Shown: one piece after another, positions 42,877-50,709 of the stretch
Position numbering within the stretch: the first letter of the stretch is position 1
How the letters are laid out: each line of letters begins with the position of its first letter
NCBI RefSeq assembly: GCF_008119785.1
Contig: NZ_VSFA01000026.1
Location: forward strand, 1 to 64,000
Direction of reading: 5' to 3'
Length of the DNA stretch: 64,000 bases
Origin: Micromonospora sp. MP36
GTDB lineage: Bacteria; Actinomycetota; Actinomycetes; Mycobacteriales; Micromonosporaceae
Made by a program: the position numbers and the translations under genes
The notes under the pieces: generated by a model
What the model was told of the DNA's origin: nothing
Database searches by the model: none
What the model saw: the letters and a program-made list of their open reading frames with translations, nothing else

Positions 42877-44154
42877 CTACGCGGAGCGTCCGAGGTGGAC
42901 GGTGCGGCCCTCGCGGGCGGAGCGGGCGGCCGCGGCGGCGACGGTGACCGCGGTGGCACCCTCGGTGACTCCGGCGGCGGGCCGGTCACCGGTGCGGACG
43001 CAACGCACCAGGTCGTGCATGGCGGCCCGCACGCTCTCGGCGTAGACGTACGGTTTGGCGGCCTCGCCGCCGAGGTCGAGGGTGATCCGGCAGTGGTGCG
43101 GCAGCTGCCGCGGCCGGCCCCGTTCCCGGGCGTCCGCCGGGCCGGCGTGCCGGTGCACCGTCACCGTGACGGCCGCGTCCCGCAACCGGTGCCCCTCGAC
43201 GGCGAGCAGGTCCGCGGCCCGGGCGGGCAGGTGCTCGACCAGCGCCGCCCCGGCGTCGTCGGTCCAGAGGTCGAGGGTGGCGTGAACGGGGATCCAGCCG
43301 GTCACCCGCGCCTCGGCGGTGCCGAAGTCGATCCGCATCAGTTGCCGCTCGCAGCGGTGGGCGTGGCTGAAGCCGTGGGCGAAGGTCGCCACGGCACCGT
43401 CCGGGTAGCGGGTGGTGGCGACCGCCAGGTCGACCAGGTCGGCGCCGGTGCGGTGGCCGAGGATGCCCTGCACCGACTCGGGGGTCGCGCCGACGAGGGC
43501 GTCGGCGGCGTCGAAGAAGTGCACGCCGTGCTCGACGAAGATCCCGCCGCTGACCCGCTCGTCCCAGAACCAGTGCTCCGGGCCGAGGTCCTCGTCGCTG
43601 GCGTCGTTCTCGAAGGCGAGCCGCCGGACCGGGCCGAGCAGCGGGTCGGACCCGGGCGGCACGGCGAACCGGCGGTCGCGCAGCCGGGCCAGCGCCCGCA
43701 GCACGGGGTTGTAGCGCAGCACGTGGTCGACCACGAGGACGCGGCCGGTGGCGGCGACCGCGTCGCGGATGGCGACGGCCTCGTCCGCGGTGATGGCCAG
43801 GGGTTTCTCGCAGAACACGTGCCGGCCGGCGCGCAGCGCCGCGAGGGTGGTCTCCGCGTGCCCGGCCGGCGGGGTGGCCACCACCACGACGTCCACGTCG
43901 TCGGCGGTGACCAGCGCCCGCCAGTCGGGCACCGGCCGTGCGGCCAGGATCCCGGACAGCCGCGCGGCCCGGTCGGTGTCCGGGTCGGCGACCACGGTCA
44001 CCGTCACCTCCGGCAGGTCCCGCAATGCGCCGGTGAGGAAGGTGGCGAACCCGCCGGCCCCGACGACGCCGAGGCGCAGCGGGGCGGGGCCGGTCACCGG
44101 AGCCGCCCCGGCGACCCGGTCACGCGGGGCGGCCGGGCCCGGCTCACCGGACAC
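42877..44154 (-). CDS. Gfo/Idh/MocA-family oxidoreductase
   Basis: About 425 residues. The Rossmann motif LGVVGAGGFATFLTGALRDL is followed by the family signature HVFCEKPLAITADEA, whose Lys is catalytic. WDERVSGGIFVEHGVHFFDA supplies the conserved His of the substrate site. The first ~30 residues are Pro/Ala-rich, so the true start may be an internal GTG nearer the Rossmann fold; GTG 44154 overlaps the preceding GH130 gene by 11 bases. It is an NAD(P)-dependent sugar dehydrogenase or epimerase acting on a catabolised sugar in the cytoplasm, inside the sugar operon. Confidence 0.85.
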   Translation of the reverse strand: MSGEPGPAAPRDRVAGAAPVTGPAPLRLGVVGAGGFATFLTGALRDLPEVTVTVVADPDTDRAARLSGILAARPVPDWRALVTADDVDVVVVATPPAGHAETTLAALRAGRHVFCEKPLAITADEAVAIRDAVAATGRVLVVDHVLRYNPVLRALARLRDRRFAVPPGSDPLLGPVRRLAFENDASDEDLGPEHWFWDERVSGGIFVEHGVHFFDAADALVGATPESVQGILGHRTGADLVDLAVATTRYPDGAVATFAHGFSHAHRCERQLMRIDFGTAEARVTGWIPVHATLDLWTDDAGAALVEHLPARAADLLAVEGHRLRDAAVTVTVHRHAGPADARERGRPRQLPHHCRITLDLGGEAAKPYVYAESVRAAMHDLVRCVRTGDRPAAGVTEGATAVTVAAAAARSAREGRTVHLGRSA

Positions 44155-45214
44155 GGTCGAGCCGGGCGACGCCGATCTTGGCATCGGCCATGCCGTAGAA
44201 GACGTAGCGGACCCCGTCCACCTCCTCGATCGCGGTCGGGAAGACCACGTTCGGGACGGTGCCGGAGCGCTCGTCCTCGGTCTCGGGCACCAGGATCGGC
44301 TCGGCGGTACGGGCCAGCACCCGGCCCGGATCGGCCGGGTCGAGCAGCATCGCGCCGGCCCCGTACTCGACCTGCTGGGTGCTGGGGTCGAAGGTGTCGG
44401 GGATGTGGCCAGTCACCCCGTGGTGGATGAGCAGCCAGCCCTCCGCCACCCGGACCGGCGGCGGGCCGGCGCCGATCTTCAGCTCCTCGTAGGGGAACTC
44501 GGACAGGGCGACGCAACGGTGGTCACGCAGCCCCACCAGCGCCCTGATGTCGGCATGCACCTCCTCGGCGGGGACGTAGGAGATCCAGATGCCGGGGCGC
44601 TCGTCGGTGATCCCGGCCGGCAGGTGCACCCCCTCGCCGGGACGGAACCAGCCGAGGTCCCACATCGGTCGGTGCAGCATCGCGTAGCAGGGGCGGCCGT
44701 CCGGGCCGGGCACCGGCTCGGGGAAGAACACCGCGTCCTTGTTCGGAAACAGGTTCAGGTCGGTGTCCAGACCCGGCTGGTACGCGAACTGCACCGGGCC
44801 GAGCCGCCGCCAGTGGCGCAGGTCGGCGGAGACGGCCAGGGCCAGGCGCGGGCCCAGCGGGCCGTAGGCGACGTACGTCATCAGGTGCCGGCCGAGGCCC
44901 GGCACCCAGGTGGTACGCGGATCCTCGACCCCGGCGTTGTTCAAGCCCCGCTCCCAGCCCTCGTCGGGGGCGAGGACCACGCCACGTCGGGCCACCCCGG
45001 CCGGTACGCCGTCGTGGAACTCGACCTCGGCGAGCCCGACCCGGGACACGTTCCCCGCGGCGACCAGCCGTGGCAGCAGGTGCAGCGTCCCGTCCGGGGT
45101 ACGTCCGCTGGCCGGGTTGAGCACCCCCTCGGCTTCCAGCGGCTCCCCCGCTTCGGGCGCCATGACGACGCCCAGTCGGGTGAGGGTGTACGGGACGGCG
45201 GTGGAGACAGTCAA
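44144..45214 (-). CDS. GH130-family glycoside phosphorylase/hydrolase
   Basis: 356 residues from a TTG start at 45214, with AAAGGG 8 bases upstream. GH130 five-bladed propeller signatures are NNAGVEDPRTTWVPG (with the catalytic-region Asp), LALAVSADLRHWRRLGPV, FPNKDAVFFPEPVPG, LIHHGVTGHI, and the ending VRYVFYGMADAKIGVARL. Family members split beta-mannosides by phosphorolysis (or hydrolysis in some), so the operon may use beta-mannan- or mannoside-derived oligosaccharides. It is cotranscribed with the ABC transporter genes (gap 4 bases). Confidence 0.85.
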   Translation of the reverse strand: MTVSTAVPYTLTRLGVVMAPEAGEPLEAEGVLNPASGRTPDGTLHLLPRLVAAGNVSRVGLAEVEFHDGVPAGVARRGVVLAPDEGWERGLNNAGVEDPRTTWVPGLGRHLMTYVAYGPLGPRLALAVSADLRHWRRLGPVQFAYQPGLDTDLNLFPNKDAVFFPEPVPGPDGRPCYAMLHRPMWDLGWFRPGEGVHLPAGITDERPGIWISYVPAEEVHADIRALVGLRDHRCVALSEFPYEELKIGAGPPPVRVAEGWLLIHHGVTGHIPDTFDPSTQQVEYGAGAMLLDPADPGRVLARTAEPILVPETEDERSGTVPNVVFPTAIEEVDGVRYVFYGMADAKIGVARLDRVR

Positions 45215-45218
45215 CGAT

Positions 45219-46115
45219 TCAACCCTTTACGCCAGATCCGATGTTGGTCGAGGTGAAGTGCTTCTGGAAGGCGACGAACAGCGCCACCGCCGGGGCGGCG
45301 AGGACGCAGGCGCCGGCCAGGACCGCCCCGTACGGGTTGGCGGCCCGCGCGGCGACGTTGCTCAGGTAGTTGGCGAGCGAGACCGCCAGCGGCTGCATGT
45401 CGGTCTGTTTGGTGATCAGGAACGGCCAGAGGAACTCGTTCCACGGGCCGATGAAGGTCAGCAGCACCACGGTCAGCAGGGCCGGACGGACCAGGGGCAG
45501 CGCGACCGACCACAGGATGCGCAGTTCGCTCGCGCCGTCCACCCGGGCGGCAGCGAAGAGATCCGGCGGCAGTTGCAGGAAGAACTGCCGGAAGACGAAG
45601 ACCGCCGTGGTGTTGATGAGGAACGGCAGGATCATGCCGAGATACGAGTCGGCCAGCCCGTAGCCGCGCACGATCAGCACGTACAGCGGGATCAGGAGGA
45701 GCTGGAACGGCACCACCTGGACCAGCAGGACCAGGTTGAACAGCGCGCCGCGGCCCCGGAAGCTGAGCTGTGCCAGCGCGTAGCCGGCGAGCAGGCCGAA
45801 CACGACCGTGCCGAGAATGACCCCGCCGGTGAAGATGCCGGAGTTGACCAGCGACCGGAGCAGGTGGATCTCGGCGTTGATCTCCCGGTAGTTGCCCAGG
45901 GTGAGGCCGCCGGTGGGGAACGCTCCGGCCGGCGAGGTGTCCGGTTCGGCCTGCAACGACCCGATGAACATGTAGTAGAAGGGGAAGAGGAAGGCCAACG
46001 CGAAGGCGGTCAGCGCCGCGGCCCGCAGCACCCGCCCGAGGGTGCCGGTGCGGCGGCGGGCCACGGGCTCGACGGCGGGCGCGGTCTCGGGTGCGCCGAG
46101 GGTCCGGGTCGACAT
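45219..46115 (-). CDS. carbohydrate ABC transporter permease (MalG-type)
   Basis: This 298-residue protein has six membrane segments; the first is AALTAFALAFLFPFYYMFIG. The EAA-type loop that contacts the ATPase reads FAAARVDGASELRILWSVAL followed by PLVRPALLTV. The C-terminus FVAFQKHFTSTNIGSGVKG is typical of MalG-like CUT1 permeases. It lies 1 base downstream of the MalF-type gene. No ATPase gene is present in the operon, so a shared MsiK-like ATPase elsewhere is expected, as in other actinomycetes. Confidence 0.93.
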   Translation of the reverse strand: MSTRTLGAPETAPAVEPVARRRTGTLGRVLRAAALTAFALAFLFPFYYMFIGSLQAEPDTSPAGAFPTGGLTLGNYREINAEIHLLRSLVNSGIFTGGVILGTVVFGLLAGYALAQLSFRGRGALFNLVLLVQVVPFQLLLIPLYVLIVRGYGLADSYLGMILPFLINTTAVFVFRQFFLQLPPDLFAAARVDGASELRILWSVALPLVRPALLTVVLLTFIGPWNEFLWPFLITKQTDMQPLAVSLANYLSNVAARAANPYGAVLAGACVLAAPAVALFVAFQKHFTSTNIGSGVKG

Positions 46116-46116
46116 G

Positions 46117-47043
46117 TCAGGACCTTTCCAGCAGCCGACGGTTGATCATCGATAGGGCGACGACGCCGACGACGAGCAGCACCCCGATCGCCGCCGCCAC
46201 GTCCGGCGCGCCCTGCTCGAGGCCACGCTGGTACATCAGCAGCACCGGCGAGGTGGAGGCCCCGTTGGGACCGCCGCCCCCGGTCAGCAGGTAGGGCTCG
46301 GTGAAGAGGTTCGCGCCGGTGACGGTCGCCACGATCACCACCAGGGTGGTGGCCGGGCGGACCGCCGGTACGGTCACCGACCGGAACCGCTGCCAGGCGC
46401 CCGCCCCGTCCACCGCGGCCGACTCGTACAGCTCCTTCGGGACGTTCTGCAGCGCGGCGAGGTAGAGCAGGATGAAGAAGCCCAACTGCTTCCAGGCCAC
46501 GAACACCGCGATGAGCGGCATCGCCAGCGTCTCGTTCACCAGCCAGGACGGGTCCGGGGCGAGCGGGCCGAGGAGCGTGTTGACCAGGCCGTCCGAGCTG
46601 AACAGGAACAGCCACACCCCGACCACGGCGACGCTGGCCGTCACGTAGGGCACGTAGTAGGCGACCCGCAGGAAGGTGCGCCCCCGGATGGCCTGGTTGA
46701 GCGCCACGGCGAGGGTGAGCGCCAGCGCCGCGGTGAGCGGGACGTTGATCAGCAGGAAGACCAGGATGTTGCCGAACGCCTGCCGGACCCCGGGATCGCC
46801 GAGCACGGTGCGGTAGTTCTCCAGGCCGACGAAGGGACGCTCGACCTGGGCTCCGGGCGCGGCGAAGAAGTAGTCGTGGAAGCTCATCCAGACGGCGAAC
46901 CCGAACGGGTACGCGAAGACCAGCAGGAGGTAGGCCGCGTACGGGGCCATCAGGGCCAGCCCGACCGGGTGACGGCCGAGCAGGGCCGTCACCCGTCGGT
47001 GGCCGGGGCGCGGCTGCGTACCCCGGGTGAGGTGGACGGTCAT
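46117..47043 (-). CDS. carbohydrate ABC transporter permease (MalF-type)
   Basis: This 308-residue protein has six membrane segments, beginning VGLALMAPYAAYLLLVFAYP. It includes the CUT1 segment GLENYRTVLGDPGVRQAFGN and the EAA loop PKELYESAAVDGAGAWQRFR with SVTVPAVRP. TEPYLLTGGGGPNGAS is a usual C-terminal motif. It pairs with the MalG-type permease. Its ATG overlaps the stop of the binding-protein gene (ATGA). Confidence 0.93.
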   Translation of the reverse strand: MTVHLTRGTQPRPGHRRVTALLGRHPVGLALMAPYAAYLLLVFAYPFGFAVWMSFHDYFFAAPGAQVERPFVGLENYRTVLGDPGVRQAFGNILVFLLINVPLTAALALTLAVALNQAIRGRTFLRVAYYVPYVTASVAVVGVWLFLFSSDGLVNTLLGPLAPDPSWLVNETLAMPLIAVFVAWKQLGFFILLYLAALQNVPKELYESAAVDGAGAWQRFRSVTVPAVRPATTLVVIVATVTGANLFTEPYLLTGGGGPNGASTSPVLLMYQRGLEQGAPDVAAAIGVLLVVGVVALSMINRRLLERS

Positions 47044-48323
47044 CGCTGGCCGGCGAGCCCGTCGACCTTCTTCGCGGCGTCGCCGAGCGCGTCGGCCACC
47101 GGCCGCTTGCCGAAGATCACCGACTCCGAGTACGCGTCCCGGAACGTCTGCCAGATGGTGATGGAGTTCGGCACGTTCGGCACCTCGACGGTGCGCCCGG
47201 CCTGCTCGGCGAAGGTCTGGTAGGCCGGGTTCTTCGCGAAGTAGTCCGGGTAGGTCGAGGGCAGGTCGGCCCGCAGCGGCATCTGGCCGGTGGCGTCCAG
47301 CAGGGCGCCGTCCTGCTCCTTGCTGGTGGCGAACTTCAGCACCTCCCACGCGGTGGCGCGGTTCTTGCAGGCCGAGTACATGGCGACGTTCTTGGCGTCG
47401 CTGAAGGTCTTGACCTCGGCCGCGGGCTTGCCCGCGGAGGTCGGCACGGGGGCCGCCCCCCACTTCACCTTCTGGCCGTACACCGCGATCGCCCACGGGC
47501 CGACGATGGCCATCGCGGCCTTGCCGTCGGCGAACGAGTCGCCGTTGTACTTCTCCTTCGGCGCGAGGCCCTCGTCGTAGAGCTTCTTCCAGAACTCCGC
47601 GACCCGCAGCCCTTCGGGCGAGCCGAACTGGGCCTTGCCGTTCTCGACCAGTTGCTTGCCGCCGGTCTCCGCGGCGAACAGCGGGTAGTAGTCGAACCAC
47701 GACTGGAAGAACTCGCTGCTCGGGGCCGGGTAGATCGCGGCGGGCGCGACGCCGGACGACTTGATCTTACGAGCGGTGGCGAGGAAGTCGTCGTACGTGG
47801 ACAGCGGCGGGTTCTCCGAGTCCACGCCGGCCTTGGCGAGGATCTCCTTGTTGTAGAAGATCATCACCGGGTTGGACTTCCAGGGCAGCTGGTAGAACTT
47901 GCCGTCGGGGGACTTGTACTGGTCGGCGGCGGCACCGGTGCGCTGCTTGATGTAGTCGGCGGCGCCGTCGAAGTCGTCCAGCGCGACCAGCCCGCCCTGC
48001 TTCTCGAACTGCGGCACGGCGGCCGGCGCGGTGTTGAAGATCAGGCACGGCGCGTTGCCGGCGGTGATCGCCGCGCCGATGACCTCCTCGGAGGACTTTC
48101 CGGCCGGGAGCTCCTGGGCGGTGATCTTCTGGTCGGCGTGCTGGCCGTTCCACGCCTCGACCATGGCCTTGCCCCAGGCCAACTCCTCCTTGTTGTTCGA
48201 CAGCCAGATGGTGATCGGCCCCTTGGCCGAGGAGTCGGCCTTGGTGCCGGAGTCGCCGTCGCCGCAGGCTGCGGTGAGGCCGAGGGAGAGGACCAGGAAC
48301 GCGGCGGGGACGGTACGTCTCAT
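47040..48323 (-). CDS. sugar ABC transporter substrate-binding lipoprotein
   Basis: This 427-residue lipoprotein has the lipobox LGLTAAC (lipidated Cys near residue 20). It is a CUT1 extracellular solute-binding protein: PITIWLSNNKEELAWGKAMV, KSNPVMIFYNKEILAKAGVD, YDDFLATARKIKSSGVAPAA, GKAAMAIVGPWAIAVYGQKV and a C-terminal DAYSESVIFGKRPVADALGD. It captures an oligosaccharide at the outer membrane face and passes it to the two permeases. GGAGACC precedes the ATG. It is the second gene of the lacI operon. Confidence 0.93.
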   Translation of the reverse strand: MRRTVPAAFLVLSLGLTAACGDGDSGTKADSSAKGPITIWLSNNKEELAWGKAMVEAWNGQHADQKITAQELPAGKSSEEVIGAAITAGNAPCLIFNTAPAAVPQFEKQGGLVALDDFDGAADYIKQRTGAAADQYKSPDGKFYQLPWKSNPVMIFYNKEILAKAGVDSENPPLSTYDDFLATARKIKSSGVAPAAIYPAPSSEFFQSWFDYYPLFAAETGGKQLVENGKAQFGSPEGLRVAEFWKKLYDEGLAPKEKYNGDSFADGKAAMAIVGPWAIAVYGQKVKWGAAPVPTSAGKPAAEVKTFSDAKNVAMYSACKNRATAWEVLKFATSKEQDGALLDATGQMPLRADLPSTYPDYFAKNPAYQTFAEQAGRTVEVPNVPNSITIWQTFRDAYSESVIFGKRPVADALGDAAKKVDGLAGQR

Positions 48324-48390
48324 ATCGGTCTCCGATCTCGACTGCCGTGACGCTGCAGCGACCAGGCCTGGGCGATGCCCGGGCGGCGGG

Positions 48391-49434
48391 TCACGGCGAC
48401 TGGTGTGGTGTGGGTGGTGGTGGTGCAGCGGTGGAGGCGCGGACGACGAGCTGCGCGGGAGGCATCTCGACGTCCGGGCCGCCGGTGCCGTCGATGAGGT
48501 CGAGCAACGTACGGGCGGCGACGCCGCCCCAGCCGGACGGGTCGGTCCGGACGCTGGTCAGTGCCGGGCTGATGTGGGCGGCCAGCTCGGTGTCGTCGAA
48601 GCCGGTGACCGAGAGCTGGCCGGGGACGTCGAGGCCGCGTTCCCGGGCCACGGCCATGCCGGCCATCGCCATCACGTCGTTGGCGTAGATGACCGCGGTC
48701 GGCGGGTCGGCCAGGTCCAGCAGCTGGTGGGTGGCGCGGGCTCCCCCAGCCGCCGAGAAGTCGGAGGGCACACAGGGGCCGGGCGGCAGTCCGGCGTCCC
48801 GAAGCGCGTTCTCCCAGGCGTCCCGCCGCGCCGCGCCGTGCAGGAAGTGCTCCGGCCCGGCCACGTGCGCGACGTGCCGGTGCCCCAGCCCCACCAGATG
48901 CCGTACGGCGGCGGTGATCCCCGGCCGGTCGTCGACGAGCACCGCCGGGAACGGGCTGGCCATGTCGGGACGGCCGAGGGTGACGGCGGGTAGCCGCAGC
49001 TCCTCCAGCAGGGCGATCCGTGGATCGGCGACCCGCAGGTCCAGCAGGAACACGCCGTCCACCCGCCCGTCGGCGGCCAGCCGCCGGTAGCCGTCGTTCT
49101 CGGCCCGCCGGTTGGTGACGACCTGGAGGACCAGCGCCTGGTTCCGCTCGGCGAGGACGCGTTCCACGCCGGCGATGAAGGCGGGGAAGAACGGGTCGGC
49201 GCCGAGCAGCTCCGGCGGGCGGGCGAGCACCAACCCGACGGCGAACGCCCGCGAGGCGGACAGGGCCCGGGCGCGGTGGCTCGGGGTCCAGCCCAGCTCC
49301 TTCGCCACCGCCAGGATCCGCCGGCGGGTCTCCTCGGCCACCCCGGGCCGTCCGTTGAGGGCGAAGGAGACCGCGCCCTTGGAGACTCCGGCGGCACGGG
49401 CGACGTCGGTGATCGTCGGTCGGCGTTGGGTCAC
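48391..49434 (-). CDS. LacI-family transcriptional repressor of the sugar operon
   Basis: 347 residues from GTG 49434. The helix-turn-helix ITDVARAAGVSKGAVSFALN is followed by the hinge helix SHRARALSASRAFAVGLVLA and a full sugar-binding domain (VDGVFLLDLRVADPR, ITAAVRHLVGLGHRHVAHVA, TAVIYANDVMAMAGM, LSVTGFDDTELAAHISPALT). It is the first gene of the operon. Two AAACCGGTTT-type palindromes just upstream are its likely operators, so repression is probably relieved by an imported sugar. Confidence 0.92.
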   Translation of the reverse strand: MTQRRPTITDVARAAGVSKGAVSFALNGRPGVAEETRRRILAVAKELGWTPSHRARALSASRAFAVGLVLARPPELLGADPFFPAFIAGVERVLAERNQALVLQVVTNRRAENDGYRRLAADGRVDGVFLLDLRVADPRIALLEELRLPAVTLGRPDMASPFPAVLVDDRPGITAAVRHLVGLGHRHVAHVAGPEHFLHGAARRDAWENALRDAGLPPGPCVPSDFSAAGGARATHQLLDLADPPTAVIYANDVMAMAGMAVARERGLDVPGQLSVTGFDDTELAAHISPALTSVRTDPSGWGGVAARTLLDLIDGTGGPDVEMPPAQLVVRASTAAPPPPTPHQSP

Positions 49435-49480
49435 CAGCTCGATCCCCCTCCCGTGCCCGCCCGGGCGACCACGCTGGTCG

Positions 49481-49514
49481 CTAAACCGGTTTGGGAGATG
49501 CTAGACCGGTTTAG
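49481..49514. promoter_or_regulatory. twin LacI-type operators upstream of the sugar operon
   Basis: CTAAACCGGTTTGG (49481-49494) and CTAGACCGGTTTAG (49501-49514) are palindromes with the CpG centre typical of LacI-family sites. Their centres are 20 bases apart, about two helical turns, so two dimers could bind side by side. The first lies 46 bases before the lacI GTG. Confidence 0.85.
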
Positions 49515-49585
49515 CGAAGGGATCAATGGCTGGCCTCGTCAGACCTGCGGGACGGCGGACAGCTGTCCTTCCCCGGCTGCGGGAG

Positions 49586-50572
49586 TTACGCCCAGTCGTG
49601 GCGGGCGGCGTACCAGCCCAGCTCCATCCGGGTCTTCACCCCGGCAAGGTCCATCAGGTGGCGCAGCCGACGCTGCAGGGTCCGCAAGGAGACGTCGAGC
49701 TGGCTGGCGACGACCTGATCCGTGAGCCCGGCCAGCAGCAGCGCCAGGATCTTCCGGTCCAGCTCCGTCGGACCGTTCGGGTCCACTGAGGTGACATCCC
49801 CATCGGTCAGCCCGCCCAGTGCCGACACGTCGAGCGGGTGGGCGTGACGCCACACGATCTCGAACAACGCGTCCATGGCGGACAGCAGGCCGCTGCGGTG
49901 CAGGAGCACGGCGCCGGGCTCGCCGCCCGACTCGACGGTCAGCGGCACCAGGCCCAGTTCCTCGTCGGCCAGCACGAGCTTGATCGGCAGTGACTCGGCC
50001 ACCCGTACCTGGACGCCTTTGCGCAGCGATGTGACGGTCTCGGTGATCATGCCGGGTTCGGCGAGCGCCGCCCGTTCCAGCACGACCCGATACTCCACCC
50101 CGCGGTCCATCATCACGGTTTCCAGGTTGTTGGTGCCCGGGGGCACGGCGACGAACGGCGCGGTGACGAAGTTTCGTACCTGAGCCCGGGCCGCGTGCTG
50201 CACCTGCGCGAACCGGTGTCGGATGCCGTCGACTCCGGTGACGACCTCGATCAGTTCGCTGATGCTCCGGCCAGCCATCGCCACGCGGTGTTCCTCGGCG
50301 AGGGTGACCAGCGCCAGCTCGGCGGTGTGCAGGCCGTCCCGCCGTTCGCTGATCAGCGCGCCGAGCGCCACCGCGGGCGGCGCGGCCGAGAATTCGCCGT
50401 CGGGCGTGCGCTTCACCAGCCCGTCCGCCATCAGTTGCGACAACGCCGCTTCGACCGCCGCTTCGGTCAGGCGGGTGGCATCCGCGAGGTCGACCGAGCT
50501 GGCGGATGCCCGCCCGACCAGTTGGCGGTAGACGGACTCCTCATCACTGGTCAGCCCCAACGCACCCAGCAT
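49586..50572 (-). CDS. TrmB/LuxR-type helix-turn-helix regulator
   Basis: 328 residues from ATG 50572. The N-terminal winged helix is TrmB-like (ALGLTSDEESVYRQLVGRAS, LTEAAVEAALSQLMADGLVK). A middle region of ~150 residues includes FVTAPFVAVPPGTNNLET and YRVVLERAALAEPGM. The C-terminal LuxR-type HTH reads KILALLLAGLTDQVVASQLD with VSLRTLQRRLRHLM. This class is common in Streptomyces and Micromonospora, often beside subtilase genes as here. It is divergent from none of its neighbours: both flanking genes run the same way, with terminators or gaps between. Confidence 0.87.
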   Translation of the reverse strand: MLGALGLTSDEESVYRQLVGRASASSVDLADATRLTEAAVEAALSQLMADGLVKRTPDGEFSAAPPAVALGALISERRDGLHTAELALVTLAEEHRVAMAGRSISELIEVVTGVDGIRHRFAQVQHAARAQVRNFVTAPFVAVPPGTNNLETVMMDRGVEYRVVLERAALAEPGMITETVTSLRKGVQVRVAESLPIKLVLADEELGLVPLTVESGGEPGAVLLHRSGLLSAMDALFEIVWRHAHPLDVSALGGLTDGDVTSVDPNGPTELDRKILALLLAGLTDQVVASQLDVSLRTLQRRLRHLMDLAGVKTRMELGWYAARHDWA

Positions 50573-50668
50573 CGGCGGACGCCTCCCCTCCACCCGTTGC
50601 TGGTGTATGAGTATGCGCCACCGTGATAGATCTTGAACAGCTCCGGGCGTCGGGCGGCCAGCTGGGGT

Positions 50669-50698
50669 GGGCCCCGGGACGTTGCCGTCCCGGGGCCC
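50669..50698 (-). terminator. hairpin terminator of the subtilase gene
   Basis: A perfect 13-bp stem (GGGCCCCGGGACG and its complement) has loop TTGC, 11 bases after the stop of the minus-strand subtilase gene. Confidence 0.8.
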
Positions 50699-50709
50699 CT
50701 CGAACGGTC

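Noticed and set aside
40876..44430. A very long open frame on the plus strand opposite the sugar operon
   Set aside because: It is antisense to three recognised genes, is Gly/Val/Arg-rich, has no family motif, and arises from the codon bias of high-GC genes.
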